Assembly: GCF_000711795.1 (NCBI RefSeq)
Contig: NZ_JONH01000002.1
Coordinates: forward strand, 397,371-461,370
Source of the DNA: Vibrio pacinii DSM 19139
Lineage (GTDB): Bacteria; Pseudomonadota; Gammaproteobacteria; Enterobacterales; Vibrionaceae
Direction: 5' to 3'
DNA length: 64,000 nucleotides
The translations under genes and the position numbers were made by a program. Numbering within the stretch: position 1 is the first letter of the stretch; every line of letters starts with the position of its first letter. The notes under the pieces were generated by a model that was given only the letters and a program-made list of their open reading frames with translations, was not told the origin of the DNA and made no database searches. Positions 33,981 to 43,053 of the stretch are shown piece by piece.

Positions 33981-34709
33981 ATGCTCGCCGAGTGGATAAC
34001 ACCAGAGGCAATGATTGCCGCGTTGCTGATTTTTTTGGGCTCTTTTGTTCAAACCGCGATTGGTTTTGGTTTGGCCATTGTTGCCGCGCCGCTGTTGTTT
34101 TTGATCTCGCCGGACTATGTGCCTGCGCCTATCTGTTTAGTGGCGTTATTTATTTCAATACTTAACGCGTTGAAGCATCGTGATAGTGTTGAAATCGGTG
34201 GCTTGAAGATGGCATTGATTGGCCGAGTGCCAGGCTCGATAGCTGGTGGCGTGCTATTGGTGATGGTATCGACCGATTTACTTGCCCTATGGCTTGGATT
34301 TCTCGTGCTGCTTGCCGTGGTAGTGAGTTTATTGCCGTTTCGTATTGAGCCTACACCAACAAGAATGGGCATAGCTGGCTTTTTCTCGGGCTTTTTTGGT
34401 ACCAGTTCGGCGATTGGAGGCCCACCAATGGCACTGTTGCTGCAACATCAAGAAGCCAACCAGCTGCGAGGTAATCTGTCGGCTTTTTTTGTTTTTAGTT
34501 CGATTATCTCGCTTATTATCCAAGTTCCTGCCGGTTTTCTGACCTTGCACCACTTATGGATCTCTGTACCACTCATCCCGGCTGCATGGCTTGGTTATAA
34601 GTTAGCGCGAGCAACGACACAAACCTTGCCCAAACAACAAATTCGTATCGGTGCTCTGTTGCTATGTTCAATCAGTGGCGGTACTGCGGTATGGCAAGGA
34701 ATGAGCTAG
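33981..34709 (+). CDS. TauE/SafE-family membrane transporter
   Basis: A 242-residue protein with about eight hydrophobic helices and the paired TauE/SafE motifs (GSFVQTAIGFGLAIVAAPLL near the start, GFFSGFFGTSSAIGGPPMALLL in the second half). The family exports sulfite or organosulfonates and may move other anions. Single gene; no sulfur-metabolism neighbour identifies the substrate. Confidence 0.85.
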   Translation: MLAEWITPEAMIAALLIFLGSFVQTAIGFGLAIVAAPLLFLISPDYVPAPICLVALFISILNALKHRDSVEIGGLKMALIGRVPGSIAGGVLLVMVSTDLLALWLGFLVLLAVVVSLLPFRIEPTPTRMGIAGFFSGFFGTSSAIGGPPMALLLQHQEANQLRGNLSAFFVFSSIISLIIQVPAGFLTLHHLWISVPLIPAAWLGYKLARATTQTLPKQQIRIGALLLCSISGGTAVWQGMS

Positions 34710-34768
34710 GCGTTTGGCAATCGCCCCAATATCAATCGGTTTATAGTTAATTAGCGAGGAAAAACGCA

Positions 34769-35200
34769 GTGCTAAGAGTATTAGGTAATATTATTTGGTT
34801 CCTATGTGGCGGCATTATTATGGGGCTGATGTGGTGGTTTTTCGGGCTGTTGGCCTTTATTAGTATCATTGGTATTCCATGGGGACGTGCGTGTTTTGTG
34901 ATGGGAAACTTTTCGTTTTTCCCATTCGGTCAAGAAGCGGTCAGTCGCAGCGAATTAACCAATGAATTAGATATAGGGACCAGTCCACTCGGAACGATTG
35001 GTAACATTATTTGGTTTTTACTCGCAGGAATTTGGCTTGCGATTGGTCATATTATGTCGGCGGTGGCGTGTTTTATCACCATTATCGGTATTCCTTTCGC
35101 GTTGCAGCACCTGAAACTTGCGCTGATTTCATTAGCACCAATTGGTAAAACGGTGGTGCCGAAAGAGCAAGCGGCGATGGCGCGTTACGGTAAACGTTAA
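34769..35200 (+). CDS. yccF: YccF-domain inner-membrane protein
   Basis: A 143-residue protein with two copies of the YccF domain (about 3-55 and 70-125), each starting GNIIWF and containing IIGIPWGRACF or IIGIPFALQHLKL, with four hydrophobic segments. The function of YccF is not established. The GTG start has GAGGA 8 bases upstream. Ends at a strong bidirectional terminator. Confidence 0.9.
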   Translation: MLRVLGNIIWFLCGGIIMGLMWWFFGLLAFISIIGIPWGRACFVMGNFSFFPFGQEAVSRSELTNELDIGTSPLGTIGNIIWFLLAGIWLAIGHIMSAVACFITIIGIPFALQHLKLALISLAPIGKTVVPKEQAAMARYGKR

Positions 35201-35214
35201 TCGATGCCACAGAG

Positions 35215-35249
35215 AAAAGGCCTATCGGGATAACCGATAGGCCTTTTTT
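35215..35249. terminator. Bidirectional terminator yccF / binding protein
   Basis: A 14-bp perfect stem (AAAAGGCCTATCGG and its complement) with a 5-base loop. T-runs flank it on both strands, serving the converging genes. Confidence 0.95.
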
Positions 35250-35250
35250 G

Positions 35251-36024
35251 TTAGAGCTCTTCACCATAAATATCGAATGAGAAGTACTTGGCGGCGATTT
35301 TGTCGTAGGTTCCATTGGCGCGAATGGTCTTGATTGCCTGATTAAACTTTTCGGCCAGTTCTTGGTCTTTTTGACGCAGAGCCAGCGCGGTTCCCTCGCC
35401 AATATAGGCTTTGTCCGTTACCGCTTTGCCCACAAACTCAAAACCTTGGCCGATTGGCTTGTCTAAAAACGCCAGTGCTAGCTGATCGGAGTTACCAAAA
35501 GTGGCATCCAAACGTCCGTTTGCCATATCGATGAAGACTTCATCTTGGCCTGAGTAGCGTTTGATGGTGGCCACTGAGCCAAATTTGTCGCTGACATAAC
35601 GATCGTGAATTGTCCCGCTTTGTACGCCGATCACTTTGTCTTTCAGCCCCGCGACACTGACTTCGATTGCGTTGTCTGCATTGGCGACAAAACGCGCAGG
35701 GGTTTGATAATATTTATCCGTAAAGAGAACGCGTTTTTTGCGCTCTTCAGTAATTCGCATCGATGCCATTATCACATCTGATTTACGGGCTAACAGGCTT
35801 GGAATTAGCGAGTCCCAACCTTGCGAAACCCAAGTACATTCCAATTTTGCTTGTTGGCACAAAGCATCGGCAATTTCGATATCGAAGCCGACTGGATTAC
35901 CGCTTGAGTCCATATAGTTGAACGGTGGATAGGTAAAATCAGACGCTAAACGTACTTCTTTGGCCAGTAACGGGGTAGAGAATAGTGCAGCGGCGCAAGC
36001 GAAAGCGCTAAGCATTTTGTTCAT
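35251..36024 (-). CDS. Periplasmic amino-acid binding protein (HisJ/ArtJ type)
   Basis: A 257-residue class I/SBP_bac_3 protein. The signal peptide (about 1-19, ending LLAKE) is followed by VRLASDFTYPPFNYMDSSGNPVGFDIEIADALC, typical of histidine/arginine/ornithine binding proteins. The ATG at 36024 follows AAGGAA. It begins 17 bases inside the 3' end of the hisC paralog, and no permease or ATPase gene is adjacent, so it may share another transporter or act as a sensor. Confidence 0.85.
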   Translation of the reverse strand: MNKMLSAFACAAALFSTPLLAKEVRLASDFTYPPFNYMDSSGNPVGFDIEIADALCQQAKLECTWVSQGWDSLIPSLLARKSDVIMASMRITEERKKRVLFTDKYYQTPARFVANADNAIEVSVAGLKDKVIGVQSGTIHDRYVSDKFGSVATIKRYSGQDEVFIDMANGRLDATFGNSDQLALAFLDKPIGQGFEFVGKAVTDKAYIGEGTALALRQKDQELAEKFNQAIKTIRANGTYDKIAAKYFSFDIYGEEL

Positions 36025-37126
36025 GTTTAATTTCCTTATTATTTTCAATCGATATTGTCCGTTGATGAGGGTAGTTGCAAATGGTTTCCGCAACGTCTCG
36101 CATACTGTTTTTTGAGCCAATCGTGATTCTGACGCAATGTTTGAGGCTAGGCTCATGCGCTTGGTTGCGCGTCACTATGCCCTGCTCTAATAGGAATTCA
36201 AATAGGTCGACCTCGCACTGAGTTCGAATCAGAACAAAGTTGGTTGCCGATGGATAGATGGTTTCAATCCAGTCGAGGTGTTGAATCTGTTCGATGAACT
36301 GCTGTCTGGTGGCAACGAGTTCGTGGGTATGTTGGGTGACTTTATCTATTCCCTGAGGGCTTAATGCTTGTAATACGATCTCGGCGGAGCTGTCTGGCAT
36401 TGGGTATGGCGGGATAAGCTTAGCAACAAAATCCATGACAGAGGACTGGGCGATGACAAAACCACATCGTACGGCCGCGAGGCCAAAGGCTTTTGATAAG
36501 GTACGAATGACGACGAGGTTGGGGTAATGTGCGACTAAGTCGACCACGCTTTGCTCAAGTTCAAACTCAATATAGGCTTCATCGACAACCACAAGGGCGC
36601 TGTTTTGTGTTTGCTCCAAGACAGAAATAATCTTATCTCGATTGAGCAATTGTCCGGTGGGATTGTTCGGCGAGCAAAGAAAAATGAGATTAGCTTGTTG
36701 TGCCGCTGCAACCACCTGATCAACATCAAGTTCAAAATCGGGAGCGAGCAGTGGGCAGTCAATCACATCGATAGCCAGCGATTCGGCGCAGAATTCATAC
36801 ATCGCATAAGTAGGGCTGCAAATGGCAATGGAGTCTTTACCTGGCTGACAAAAGGTTCGGACTAGTAAGTCAATAGCCTCATCGGCGCCACGCACTGCCA
36901 GCGTTGGTTGTTCACAATGGCAGTATGCTTGATAAGCTTTAGCGATCTCATAAGGTAAAAAATCGGGGTAGCGATGGAGTGGGGTTTGACGAGCTTGATA
37001 CTGTATTGGCGTTTCAAGTTCATTGGCATTTAACCATAACCTTCCTGAGCCACCGATACGCCGCGCCGATTGGTATGGTATTAACTTTTTTATGTTCTCT
37101 GGAGCGAGTTTTTCAGCAAGTGACAT
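36008..37126 (-). CDS. hisC: Histidinol-phosphate-aminotransferase-like enzyme (HisC paralog)
   Basis: A 372-residue class II PLP aminotransferase. It has AVRGADEAIDLLVRTFC, SPNNPTGQL, VVVDEAYIEF and the lysine-bearing TLSKAFGLAAVRCGF. It sits away from any his operon and is coupled to a periplasmic amino-acid binding protein, with a LysR gene divergent, so it may transaminate an imported amino acid instead of, or besides, histidinol phosphate. The ATG at 37126 (MSLAEKLAPENIKKLIPYQ) gives the usual HisC N-terminus; a 12-codon extension is possible. Confidence 0.85.
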   Translation of the reverse strand: MSLAEKLAPENIKKLIPYQSARRIGGSGRLWLNANELETPIQYQARQTPLHRYPDFLPYEIAKAYQAYCHCEQPTLAVRGADEAIDLLVRTFCQPGKDSIAICSPTYAMYEFCAESLAIDVIDCPLLAPDFELDVDQVVAAAQQANLIFLCSPNNPTGQLLNRDKIISVLEQTQNSALVVVDEAYIEFELEQSVVDLVAHYPNLVVIRTLSKAFGLAAVRCGFVIAQSSVMDFVAKLIPPYPMPDSSAEIVLQALSPQGIDKVTQHTHELVATRQQFIEQIQHLDWIETIYPSATNFVLIRTQCEVDLFEFLLEQGIVTRNQAHEPSLKHCVRITIGSKNSMRDVAETICNYPHQRTISIENNKEIKHEQNA

Positions 37127-37269
37127 CGTGTAAGTTATCCTATAGTGAATATTTAGTCGCACAAAAGTTGTTAAAGTAACTAAATTCCCTTTCTAGATAA
37201 CAATCTAGTCAATAATTGTTTTCGGTTGAATCGAAATAAAGGCATACTAGCCATGCAAAAAAATCATGG

Positions 37270-38193
37270 ATGATAAAAATGAACAGCCGACTCCCTTCAA
37301 CAAAAAATTTGCAAGCCTTTCTCGCGACAGCTCAGTATCTCAATTTTACTCATGCCGCTGAGACGCTCAATATGACGCAAGGAGCGATCAGTCGTCAGAT
37401 ACAAGCATTAGAAAGTTTAATCGGCGTCGCCTTATTTTATCGACAGGCTCGTGGATTAGCGTTGACGCCGGAGGGCGCGAAGTTTGTACCGTTTGCTGAG
37501 GACATTATTCATCGTTTACAGACGGCCATCAGAGAAGTTGCAGACAGTGCTAACCGGATTAAGCTCAATGCACCAAGCTGTATTACGTCATGGCTGTTGA
37601 CACGTATCGCCAACTTTCAACAAGCCTACCCTGATGTCAATGTGGAGTTAACGTCGACGACTAAACACCAAGCGGTGCCAAACTTTGACAGCTTCGACCT
37701 TATCATTACGTATGGTAAGCCGATACGCAGCAAAGCCGTTGAACAGCTGGTTCTATTTGACGAAGTGCTGGCGCCAGTATGCTCTCCCGAACTATGGCAA
37801 AGCATCGCTCTACATAGCGATCATGGTGAGCTTGATGAGTTAGCAACGTTAAAGCGCTGTACTTGGCTGCATGCCAATACAGAACAATCGGATTGGTCGT
37901 TGTGGTTAGCATCGTGTGGCTACAAAAACGTGCTCGGTAAGGGTAACCAAACCTTTGCAACCCTAGATCAAGCGATGAATGCTGCTCAACAAGGTTTTGG
38001 TCTCGCCATCGGTGATATCACGCTGGCCGCGCAAGACATACAATCAAAGCGATTAGTCCGTCCATTTGCCTTTAGTGTCCGATCTGGTCATAGTTATCAT
38101 CTGCTAAACCCCAAGCATGAAGAGACGCCAAGAGTGAGCGAGTTGATCCACTGGTTGGTGAAAGAGAGTGATAAGGCACAAGCGTTGGGTTAA
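37270..38193 (+). CDS. LysR-family regulator (GcvA-like)
   Basis: A ~307-residue LysR protein with the DNA-binding helix-turn-helix FLATAQYLNFTHAAETLNMTQGAISRQIQALE and the GcvA/AmpR-like effector domain. A second ATG three codons in (37279) is an equally possible start. It is divergent from the hisC paralog/binding-protein operon with 143 bases between starts and probably controls it. Its 3' end overlaps the convergent nuclease-like gene by 4 bases. Confidence 0.88.
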   Translation: MIKMNSRLPSTKNLQAFLATAQYLNFTHAAETLNMTQGAISRQIQALESLIGVALFYRQARGLALTPEGAKFVPFAEDIIHRLQTAIREVADSANRIKLNAPSCITSWLLTRIANFQQAYPDVNVELTSTTKHQAVPNFDSFDLIITYGKPIRSKAVEQLVLFDEVLAPVCSPELWQSIALHSDHGELDELATLKRCTWLHANTEQSDWSLWLASCGYKNVLGKGNQTFATLDQAMNAAQQGFGLAIGDITLAAQDIQSKRLVRPFAFSVRSGHSYHLLNPKHEETPRVSELIHWLVKESDKAQALG

Positions 38194-39056
38194 TAAGCCT
38201 TAATACCAAAGGCTTTTAAACGCCCGGGCAGAATGTCATCGAGTTTGTCGATTTCATGAGGAAAAACCTCAATGAGATCAAAATTGTGTTGTGCGTATAT
38301 CGCACGGACAGTCGCTTGTTCCTGTTGGCTCATTTCACCGTTATCTTTACCCCAATATTGCAAATAGACTTTGCCTGTCGGGAGATAAAAATCACTCAAC
38401 ACATCTGCTTCAATCGGTAGCTGCCTATCGTAAGCATGAATCACTCCGTTCATATACAACCAATTATCTATCTTGAGTTCACCTAGTGAGCGGACGTAGT
38501 GTCCATCGAGAGTACGGTGTTTGGCTTCAAACTTCTGCCTAAAGCTTGAAAGGGATTTGTCGGTCGCATGGGCCTGTGCATCTTGACCGGAAAACTCAAT
38601 GACAGACTGTTTAAGGCGTTTGTTACGGATAATGGAGTCGTGCCAGACCACAAAGTGTTGACCGCTTTCTTTGTCTTGGCGCTGAGAACCGCCAACGGCC
38701 AATCCAGATGAAGTGATATGCCAGCCATTGTCTTTTTTGGCGATCCAACCGAGTTCTTGTAGTAACTGGTTAATCTTTTTAGCGTTTAACGTGAATCGCT
38801 GGCCGATTTGAGTCGCGCTGAACGTTTTGCCGCTGGTGGCGGTCAGATCGATCAATAAATTTTGTGGCCAGACAATAAACGGACCAAATTTTTTATGCTC
38901 TAAGTACTCGCCACCAAACTTGCGGCCAAGTTCGGTTAGCACCCAAGTCTCGTCAGCGCGGTTGATATAACCGGCGGTTTTAAGGTCGTGAAACAGCTGC
39001 TTTGCCTCAATATTGCGCAGTTTGGCTAGCGCAGAGGTTGAGATCTTGTCAGACAT
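38190..39056 (-). CDS. Winged-helix protein with diverged PD-(D/E)XK-like domain
   Basis: A 288-residue protein. The first ~125 residues contain two winged-helix-like units (SALAKLRNIEAKQLFHDLKTAGYI; TFSATQIGQRFTLNAKKINQLLQELG). The C-terminal part carries SLGELKIDNWLYMNGVIHAYDRQLP, SDFYLPTGKVYLQYWG, which matches the layout of a PD-(D/E)XK nuclease fold (E, then D, then ExK). At the position where a Glu usually follows the core strand the sequence has Gln (LQYWGK). It may be an inactive or variant nuclease. Single gene; function unknown. Confidence 0.65.
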   Translation of the reverse strand: MSDKISTSALAKLRNIEAKQLFHDLKTAGYINRADETWVLTELGRKFGGEYLEHKKFGPFIVWPQNLLIDLTATSGKTFSATQIGQRFTLNAKKINQLLQELGWIAKKDNGWHITSSGLAVGGSQRQDKESGQHFVVWHDSIIRNKRLKQSVIEFSGQDAQAHATDKSLSSFRQKFEAKHRTLDGHYVRSLGELKIDNWLYMNGVIHAYDRQLPIEADVLSDFYLPTGKVYLQYWGKDNGEMSQQEQATVRAIYAQHNFDLIEVFPHEIDKLDDILPGRLKAFGIKAY

Positions 39057-39165
39057 GCCTTTCTCCTAAGGGATTTTTCAATTGTTGGTGCTAAACCACA
39101 AAAATCATGTAGATAGTGCCAATTATTGGCAACGAGAGCCAGTGGTAATGGCTCAGCTTAGGCAT

Positions 39166-39200
39166 GAAAAGTGACGCTGACCAAGGTATTTGGTCAGCGT
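39166..39200 (-). terminator. Terminator of glgX
   Basis: An 11-bp perfect stem (ACGCTGACCAA / TTGGTCAGCGT, 5-base loop) 18 bases beyond the glgX stop, followed on the minus strand by CACTTTT. Confidence 0.75.
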
Positions 39201-39217
39201 TGTCAACGGTCATGTGT

Positions 39218-41179
39218 TTATGGGTGAGTTTTAGCGCCTTGGGTAAAGAAAATGGCCATTGAGGTGGGTGCAATTAAGACTTGCTTGTGATCAATACTCT
39301 GGTGCAGATCATGCGAGTCGGTGTTGCAGATCATGATCCAGTTGTCAGCGGTTTCTGGTAGGGTAAAACGCGCTGGAGCATTGGTTTGGTTGATGCAATA
39401 AAACAGCTCATTACCAGCCTCGCCAATGCCTAAGTGTAACGCGACTGAGCTAAGTTGGTTCCAATCATCATGCTCCATAAAGCTGCCATCGATCCGACGC
39501 CAATAGATACGATTGTGATTGCGCTGCTTGCCGCTGAACGCGCGAATAAAGGGCAACATATACTCTTGACGCGCCTTGACCAATTCCGCAAGCCAGGCTC
39601 TAAAGCGCAGTTTGTTGTCACTAAGTTGCCAATTTAGCCAACTGATCTCGTTGTCTTGGCAATAGGCATTGTTGTTGCCTTTTTGAGTGTGAGAAAGCAC
39701 ATCCGCGGTCAAAATATGAGGGATACCAAAGGCGAAGAGTAGACTCGCCATAAAGTTGCGCTTCTGCTTTTCGCGTTTTTCAACAATCAAAGGGTTTTCG
39801 CTATGGCCTTCGACGCCATAGTTATCTGAGCGATTATCGCCGTGGCCGTCACGGTTTTGCTCTCCGTTCGCTTCATTATGTTTATGCTTGTATGACACAA
39901 GGTCTTGCATGCAGAAGCCATCATGATAGGTAATGTAATTGACGGTCAGTTTGTATGGCCAGTTAGCTGCGCTGTAGAGATCGCGTGAGCCCATAATACG
40001 TGTAGCGAACTCTTTCAGGTAGCCGTGATCACCTCGCCAAAAACTGCGGGTAATATCGCGCAGGCGATCGTTGCATTCATTCCAACCCAGTGGGAAGTTA
40101 CCTACTTGGTAGCCATTAGGACCAATATCCCAAGGTTCGGCAATCAATTTAACTTGCTTGAGGATCGGGTCTTGACCGACGGCTTTAAAGAACCCAGCAT
40201 CTGGGCTGAAGTGCTCACCTTGACGGCCCAGTGTCGCCGCCAAGTCGAAACGAAAACCATCGATTTGATATTCGCTTACCCAATAACGTAGAGTGTCCAT
40301 CACAAGGTTAAGCGCAGGTTGATACGTAACATCAACGGTGTTGCCACACCCTGTGTAGTTAGCGAAATGCTCTCCTTGCTTAATGTAGTAATGCTTGTCT
40401 AACGCTTTTAAATTGAACACAGGTCCATCAGCGCCGCCTTCAGCAGTATGGTTATAGACCACGTCCAAAATCACCTCAATGCCGTTGCGATGCAGCTCGC
40501 GAATCGCTGTCTTGAGTTCAAGTACGGCGTCTTTTTCAGCATAACGTGGGTCGGGAACCATAAATAAATAGGGATTGTAGCCCCAGTAGTTGACCTTATT
40601 CATCTTGAGTAAGTGTGGTTCGTGCATACAGGCAGCAATAGGCAGAAGTTGCAGGGTATTGATGTTCTGCTGTTTATAGAATGCCAACATGTCAGAGCTG
40701 ATAAGCCCGAGGTAACAACCTTGATGACTAGGGCTAACACTTGGGTTGAGTTTAGTTAATCCTTTTACATGGGTTTCGAATAATACCATCTCGTCACGTG
40801 GGCGGTTTGGCGGCGTTACCCCTTGCCAATCGAAAGCATCGTCAACGACGACACACTTAGCAAGTTGGAAACTTTTATCGCTACTAAAAGGAACTTGATA
40901 ATGCAGAGGTTTGTCTATCGCTTTAGCGTAAGGATCAGAAATAAAATGGGCTTTGTTTTTTACCTCGATAATATAACCGTAGCGTTGGCCCACTGTTATA
41001 CCGGCAATGTGAGTAAATTTGATGCCCGCGTACTCACTGTCTAACGGGTAGGTTTTGAACTCGCCGCTTTTTTCAAACAGGGCGAGCTTAATATCTTCTG
41101 CGTCAGGAGCATAAATTGAAAAATTGCATCCTTGGCTATCGGTTGTCGCCCCTAAGGGGTATGGACGTGAACACTGCAT
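39218..41179 (-). CDS. glgX: Glycogen debranching enzyme GlgX
   Basis: A 653-residue GH13 enzyme with an N-terminal CBM48 (about 1-130). Active-site regions are intact: DVVYNHT, the nucleophile in DGFRFDLAATLGR, the acid in KLIAEPWDIG, and TYHDGF. GlgX cleaves alpha-1,6 branches of limit dextrin during glycogen breakdown. It stands apart from any glg operon and is divergent from lamB; MalT-box-like sequences in the 440-base gap could control both. Confidence 0.92.
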   Translation of the reverse strand: MQCSRPYPLGATTDSQGCNFSIYAPDAEDIKLALFEKSGEFKTYPLDSEYAGIKFTHIAGITVGQRYGYIIEVKNKAHFISDPYAKAIDKPLHYQVPFSSDKSFQLAKCVVVDDAFDWQGVTPPNRPRDEMVLFETHVKGLTKLNPSVSPSHQGCYLGLISSDMLAFYKQQNINTLQLLPIAACMHEPHLLKMNKVNYWGYNPYLFMVPDPRYAEKDAVLELKTAIRELHRNGIEVILDVVYNHTAEGGADGPVFNLKALDKHYYIKQGEHFANYTGCGNTVDVTYQPALNLVMDTLRYWVSEYQIDGFRFDLAATLGRQGEHFSPDAGFFKAVGQDPILKQVKLIAEPWDIGPNGYQVGNFPLGWNECNDRLRDITRSFWRGDHGYLKEFATRIMGSRDLYSAANWPYKLTVNYITYHDGFCMQDLVSYKHKHNEANGEQNRDGHGDNRSDNYGVEGHSENPLIVEKREKQKRNFMASLLFAFGIPHILTADVLSHTQKGNNNAYCQDNEISWLNWQLSDNKLRFRAWLAELVKARQEYMLPFIRAFSGKQRNHNRIYWRRIDGSFMEHDDWNQLSSVALHLGIGEAGNELFYCINQTNAPARFTLPETADNWIMICNTDSHDLHQSIDHKQVLIAPTSMAIFFTQGAKTHP

Positions 41180-41621
41180 CGTAATTACTTATTGTTTTTG
41201 TTTCTTAGTGAAATATTAGTAAATAGTTTTGTGTAGATCAGGTCAAGCTCCTTTATAAAAAAACTGTTGTAATTTAATTTCATTATTTGTGTTTTTTATC
41301 GATAAACAGTGAGCGATCTGACATTCTGTGGTGACAATCTTTTCCGAATCGATTCATCTCCTCCTTACTTTTGTGATTCAACCCTTAAAAACGCCGTAGG
41401 GTATGATTTCTACTCCTTTCTCATCCCCCTTAACTATTTCTCATCTGGAGGATTTTGTCTGTCTACTCCCCAGTTAATCTTGCAGCAGTTGAAACAAACA
41501 GGGACAAGGGCAAGAGCCTAGATCCCATCTTACCTCTCTTTTATTTTGAGTCTGTTTCTGCCTTTTACAGAGTTAAGCACTAAGAGAGTAAAAGAATAAT
41601 AATCCCTAAATGGAGTTAATA
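41180..41621. other. Divergent glgX / lamB control region
   Basis: A 442-base gap with no supported gene. It holds three TCATC-type repeats described separately as possible MalT boxes, and a GGAG ribosome-binding site 6 bases before lamB. The lamB leader is probably long. No CRP site could be assigned with confidence. Confidence 0.5.
41352..41450 (-). promoter_or_regulatory. Possible MalT boxes upstream of lamB
   Basis: Read on the minus strand, GGGGGATGAGA (41419-41429) matches the MalT box GGGGA(T/G)GAGG at 9 of 10 positions. A weaker copy, CCAGATGAGA (41439-41448), lies exactly 20 bases away in the same orientation, and GGAGATGAAT is near 41352. Direct repetition and the gene context support MalT; binding is not proven. 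Confidence 0.5.
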
Positions 41622-42971
41622 ATGAAAAAAGTAAGTGTAATTGCTGCTGCAGTGGTCGCAACTTTAGCTGCTGGTTCAGCTCTAGCAGAAGACAAAGTTA
41701 ATCAAGGCTGGCAAGTTAATGGTTACGGCCATCTTCTATACAACGCAGGACAATCACTGGCATTAAATGAATCTTATCAGCACCGTCGCGACTACCGTGC
41801 CGCTGGCGCACCTTTTTCTGGCAACCCTAACCAGGTTGAATTCACTGTTTCTCGTGGCGATAATTATGATAATGGTTCTTGGTCTAAATATGTTCTAAAA
41901 ACAGAATATGGAAATAATGAAGGTGGTAACGGTCGTGGTTTCTACGGCTCTTCATCTGGTAATGAAGGTCACCTTGAAACTGGTCAACTTGAATTTAAAG
42001 AAGCTTACGTAGAACTAGGTGACTTGTCTTTCTTTGCTGAAGGCACAAGCATTTGGGCTGGTAAACGTTACCTTAACCGCCAAGCAGGTATCATCACTAA
42101 GGAGTTCTGGAAGCAGTCTTCTGGTGTTGGTGCTGGTGTTCAGTACAATGACTTTGGCTTTGCCATTCTTTCAGCAGATTCGGGCGAAGGAAGCTGTTAC
42201 ATTGATAACGGTGACGGTACAGACGGCAATGAAAGCTGTAAGAACCAAGGTTTAGATGACCAACAACGCAGTACGACAATGACGTCTGTTGATCTTTACT
42301 ATTACGGCGTTAAAGCACTGGGCGGTAGCTTTGATTTTGATCTGAAAATCATGAATCGTGCTAACGTAGATTCAGCAAATACTGCTGAAGATGGATTTGG
42401 TGTATCGGTTACTTATTCTCGCGACTACTACGGTTTTGACGGTTGGACAACGACTGCACTGACGTACGGTCAAGGTGTAGCAGCAAACCGAGGCGTCAAC
42501 TTTGGTCAGTGGAGTGGTAACTGGCAAAAAGATGATGAGTCAATCTTCTTTACATCGTACGGTGTAGTTAATCTGAGTGAGAATGTCCAGCTAGGTACGG
42601 AAGTAACTTATTGGAACTTGTCTAACAGCGAAACAGATCAAGTTTGGGGCTCTAAAGATGGTCTTTCTCGTTTGATTATTGGTGCTACGCCATCTTACAA
42701 AGTTAACGAGAACTTCCGTTTAGAAGGTACAGTGACCTACGCAGTGGAAGGTTTGGGTGAAGATGGCACTTGGGGCCGTGATAAAGCGGATACGAACTTC
42801 TATTCTGCTACACTTGCCCCTGTATTTACTGTGAATGCTGACTACTGGGGTCGTCCACAGATTAAACCATACATTTCTTACATGTCTTCTAGTGATGACG
42901 GCTACAAATGGAGTAATGGTGGTGACAACTCTGAAACACGTTTCGGTGTTGAAGCTGAAATTTGGTTCTAA
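41622..42971 (+). CDS. lamB: Maltoporin (LamB/OmpS family)
   Basis: A 449-residue outer-membrane carbohydrate porin. Signal peptide MKKVSVIAAAVVATLAAG... cleaves near residue 22; the mature protein begins with GWQVNGYGHLLYNAG and ends in the beta-barrel signal EAEIWF with a terminal Phe. LamB forms an 18-strand trimeric pore for maltodextrins. The start at 41622 has GGAG six bases ahead. Codon use is strongly biased, as expected for an abundant protein. malM follows after a weak hairpin. Confidence 0.93.
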   Translation: MKKVSVIAAAVVATLAAGSALAEDKVNQGWQVNGYGHLLYNAGQSLALNESYQHRRDYRAAGAPFSGNPNQVEFTVSRGDNYDNGSWSKYVLKTEYGNNEGGNGRGFYGSSSGNEGHLETGQLEFKEAYVELGDLSFFAEGTSIWAGKRYLNRQAGIITKEFWKQSSGVGAGVQYNDFGFAILSADSGEGSCYIDNGDGTDGNESCKNQGLDDQQRSTTMTSVDLYYYGVKALGGSFDFDLKIMNRANVDSANTAEDGFGVSVTYSRDYYGFDGWTTTALTYGQGVAANRGVNFGQWSGNWQKDDESIFFTSYGVVNLSENVQLGTEVTYWNLSNSETDQVWGSKDGLSRLIIGATPSYKVNENFRLEGTVTYAVEGLGEDGTWGRDKADTNFYSATLAPVFTVNADYWGRPQIKPYISYMSSSDDGYKWSNGGDNSETRFGVEAEIWF

Positions 42972-43005
42972 ATCACAGAGTTCTTACTCGTTGAATATTG
43001 AAACA

Positions 43006-43032
43006 AGGCGGCCATCTGGTCGCCTTAGTTTG
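43006..43032 (+). terminator. Weak hairpin between lamB and malM
   Basis: AAGGCGGCC / GGTCGCCTT makes a 9-bp stem with one G-U pair and a 4-base loop, followed only by AGTTTGTTG. It may reduce malM expression relative to lamB rather than stop transcription. Confidence 0.5.
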
Positions 43033-43053
43033 TTGAAAGTTTAAGGGAAAAAT

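Noticed and set aside
39091..39165. Short hydrophobic minus-strand ORF beyond the glgX terminator
   Set aside because: About 24 codons, no ribosome-binding site and no independent promoter signal; too weak to call a gene.
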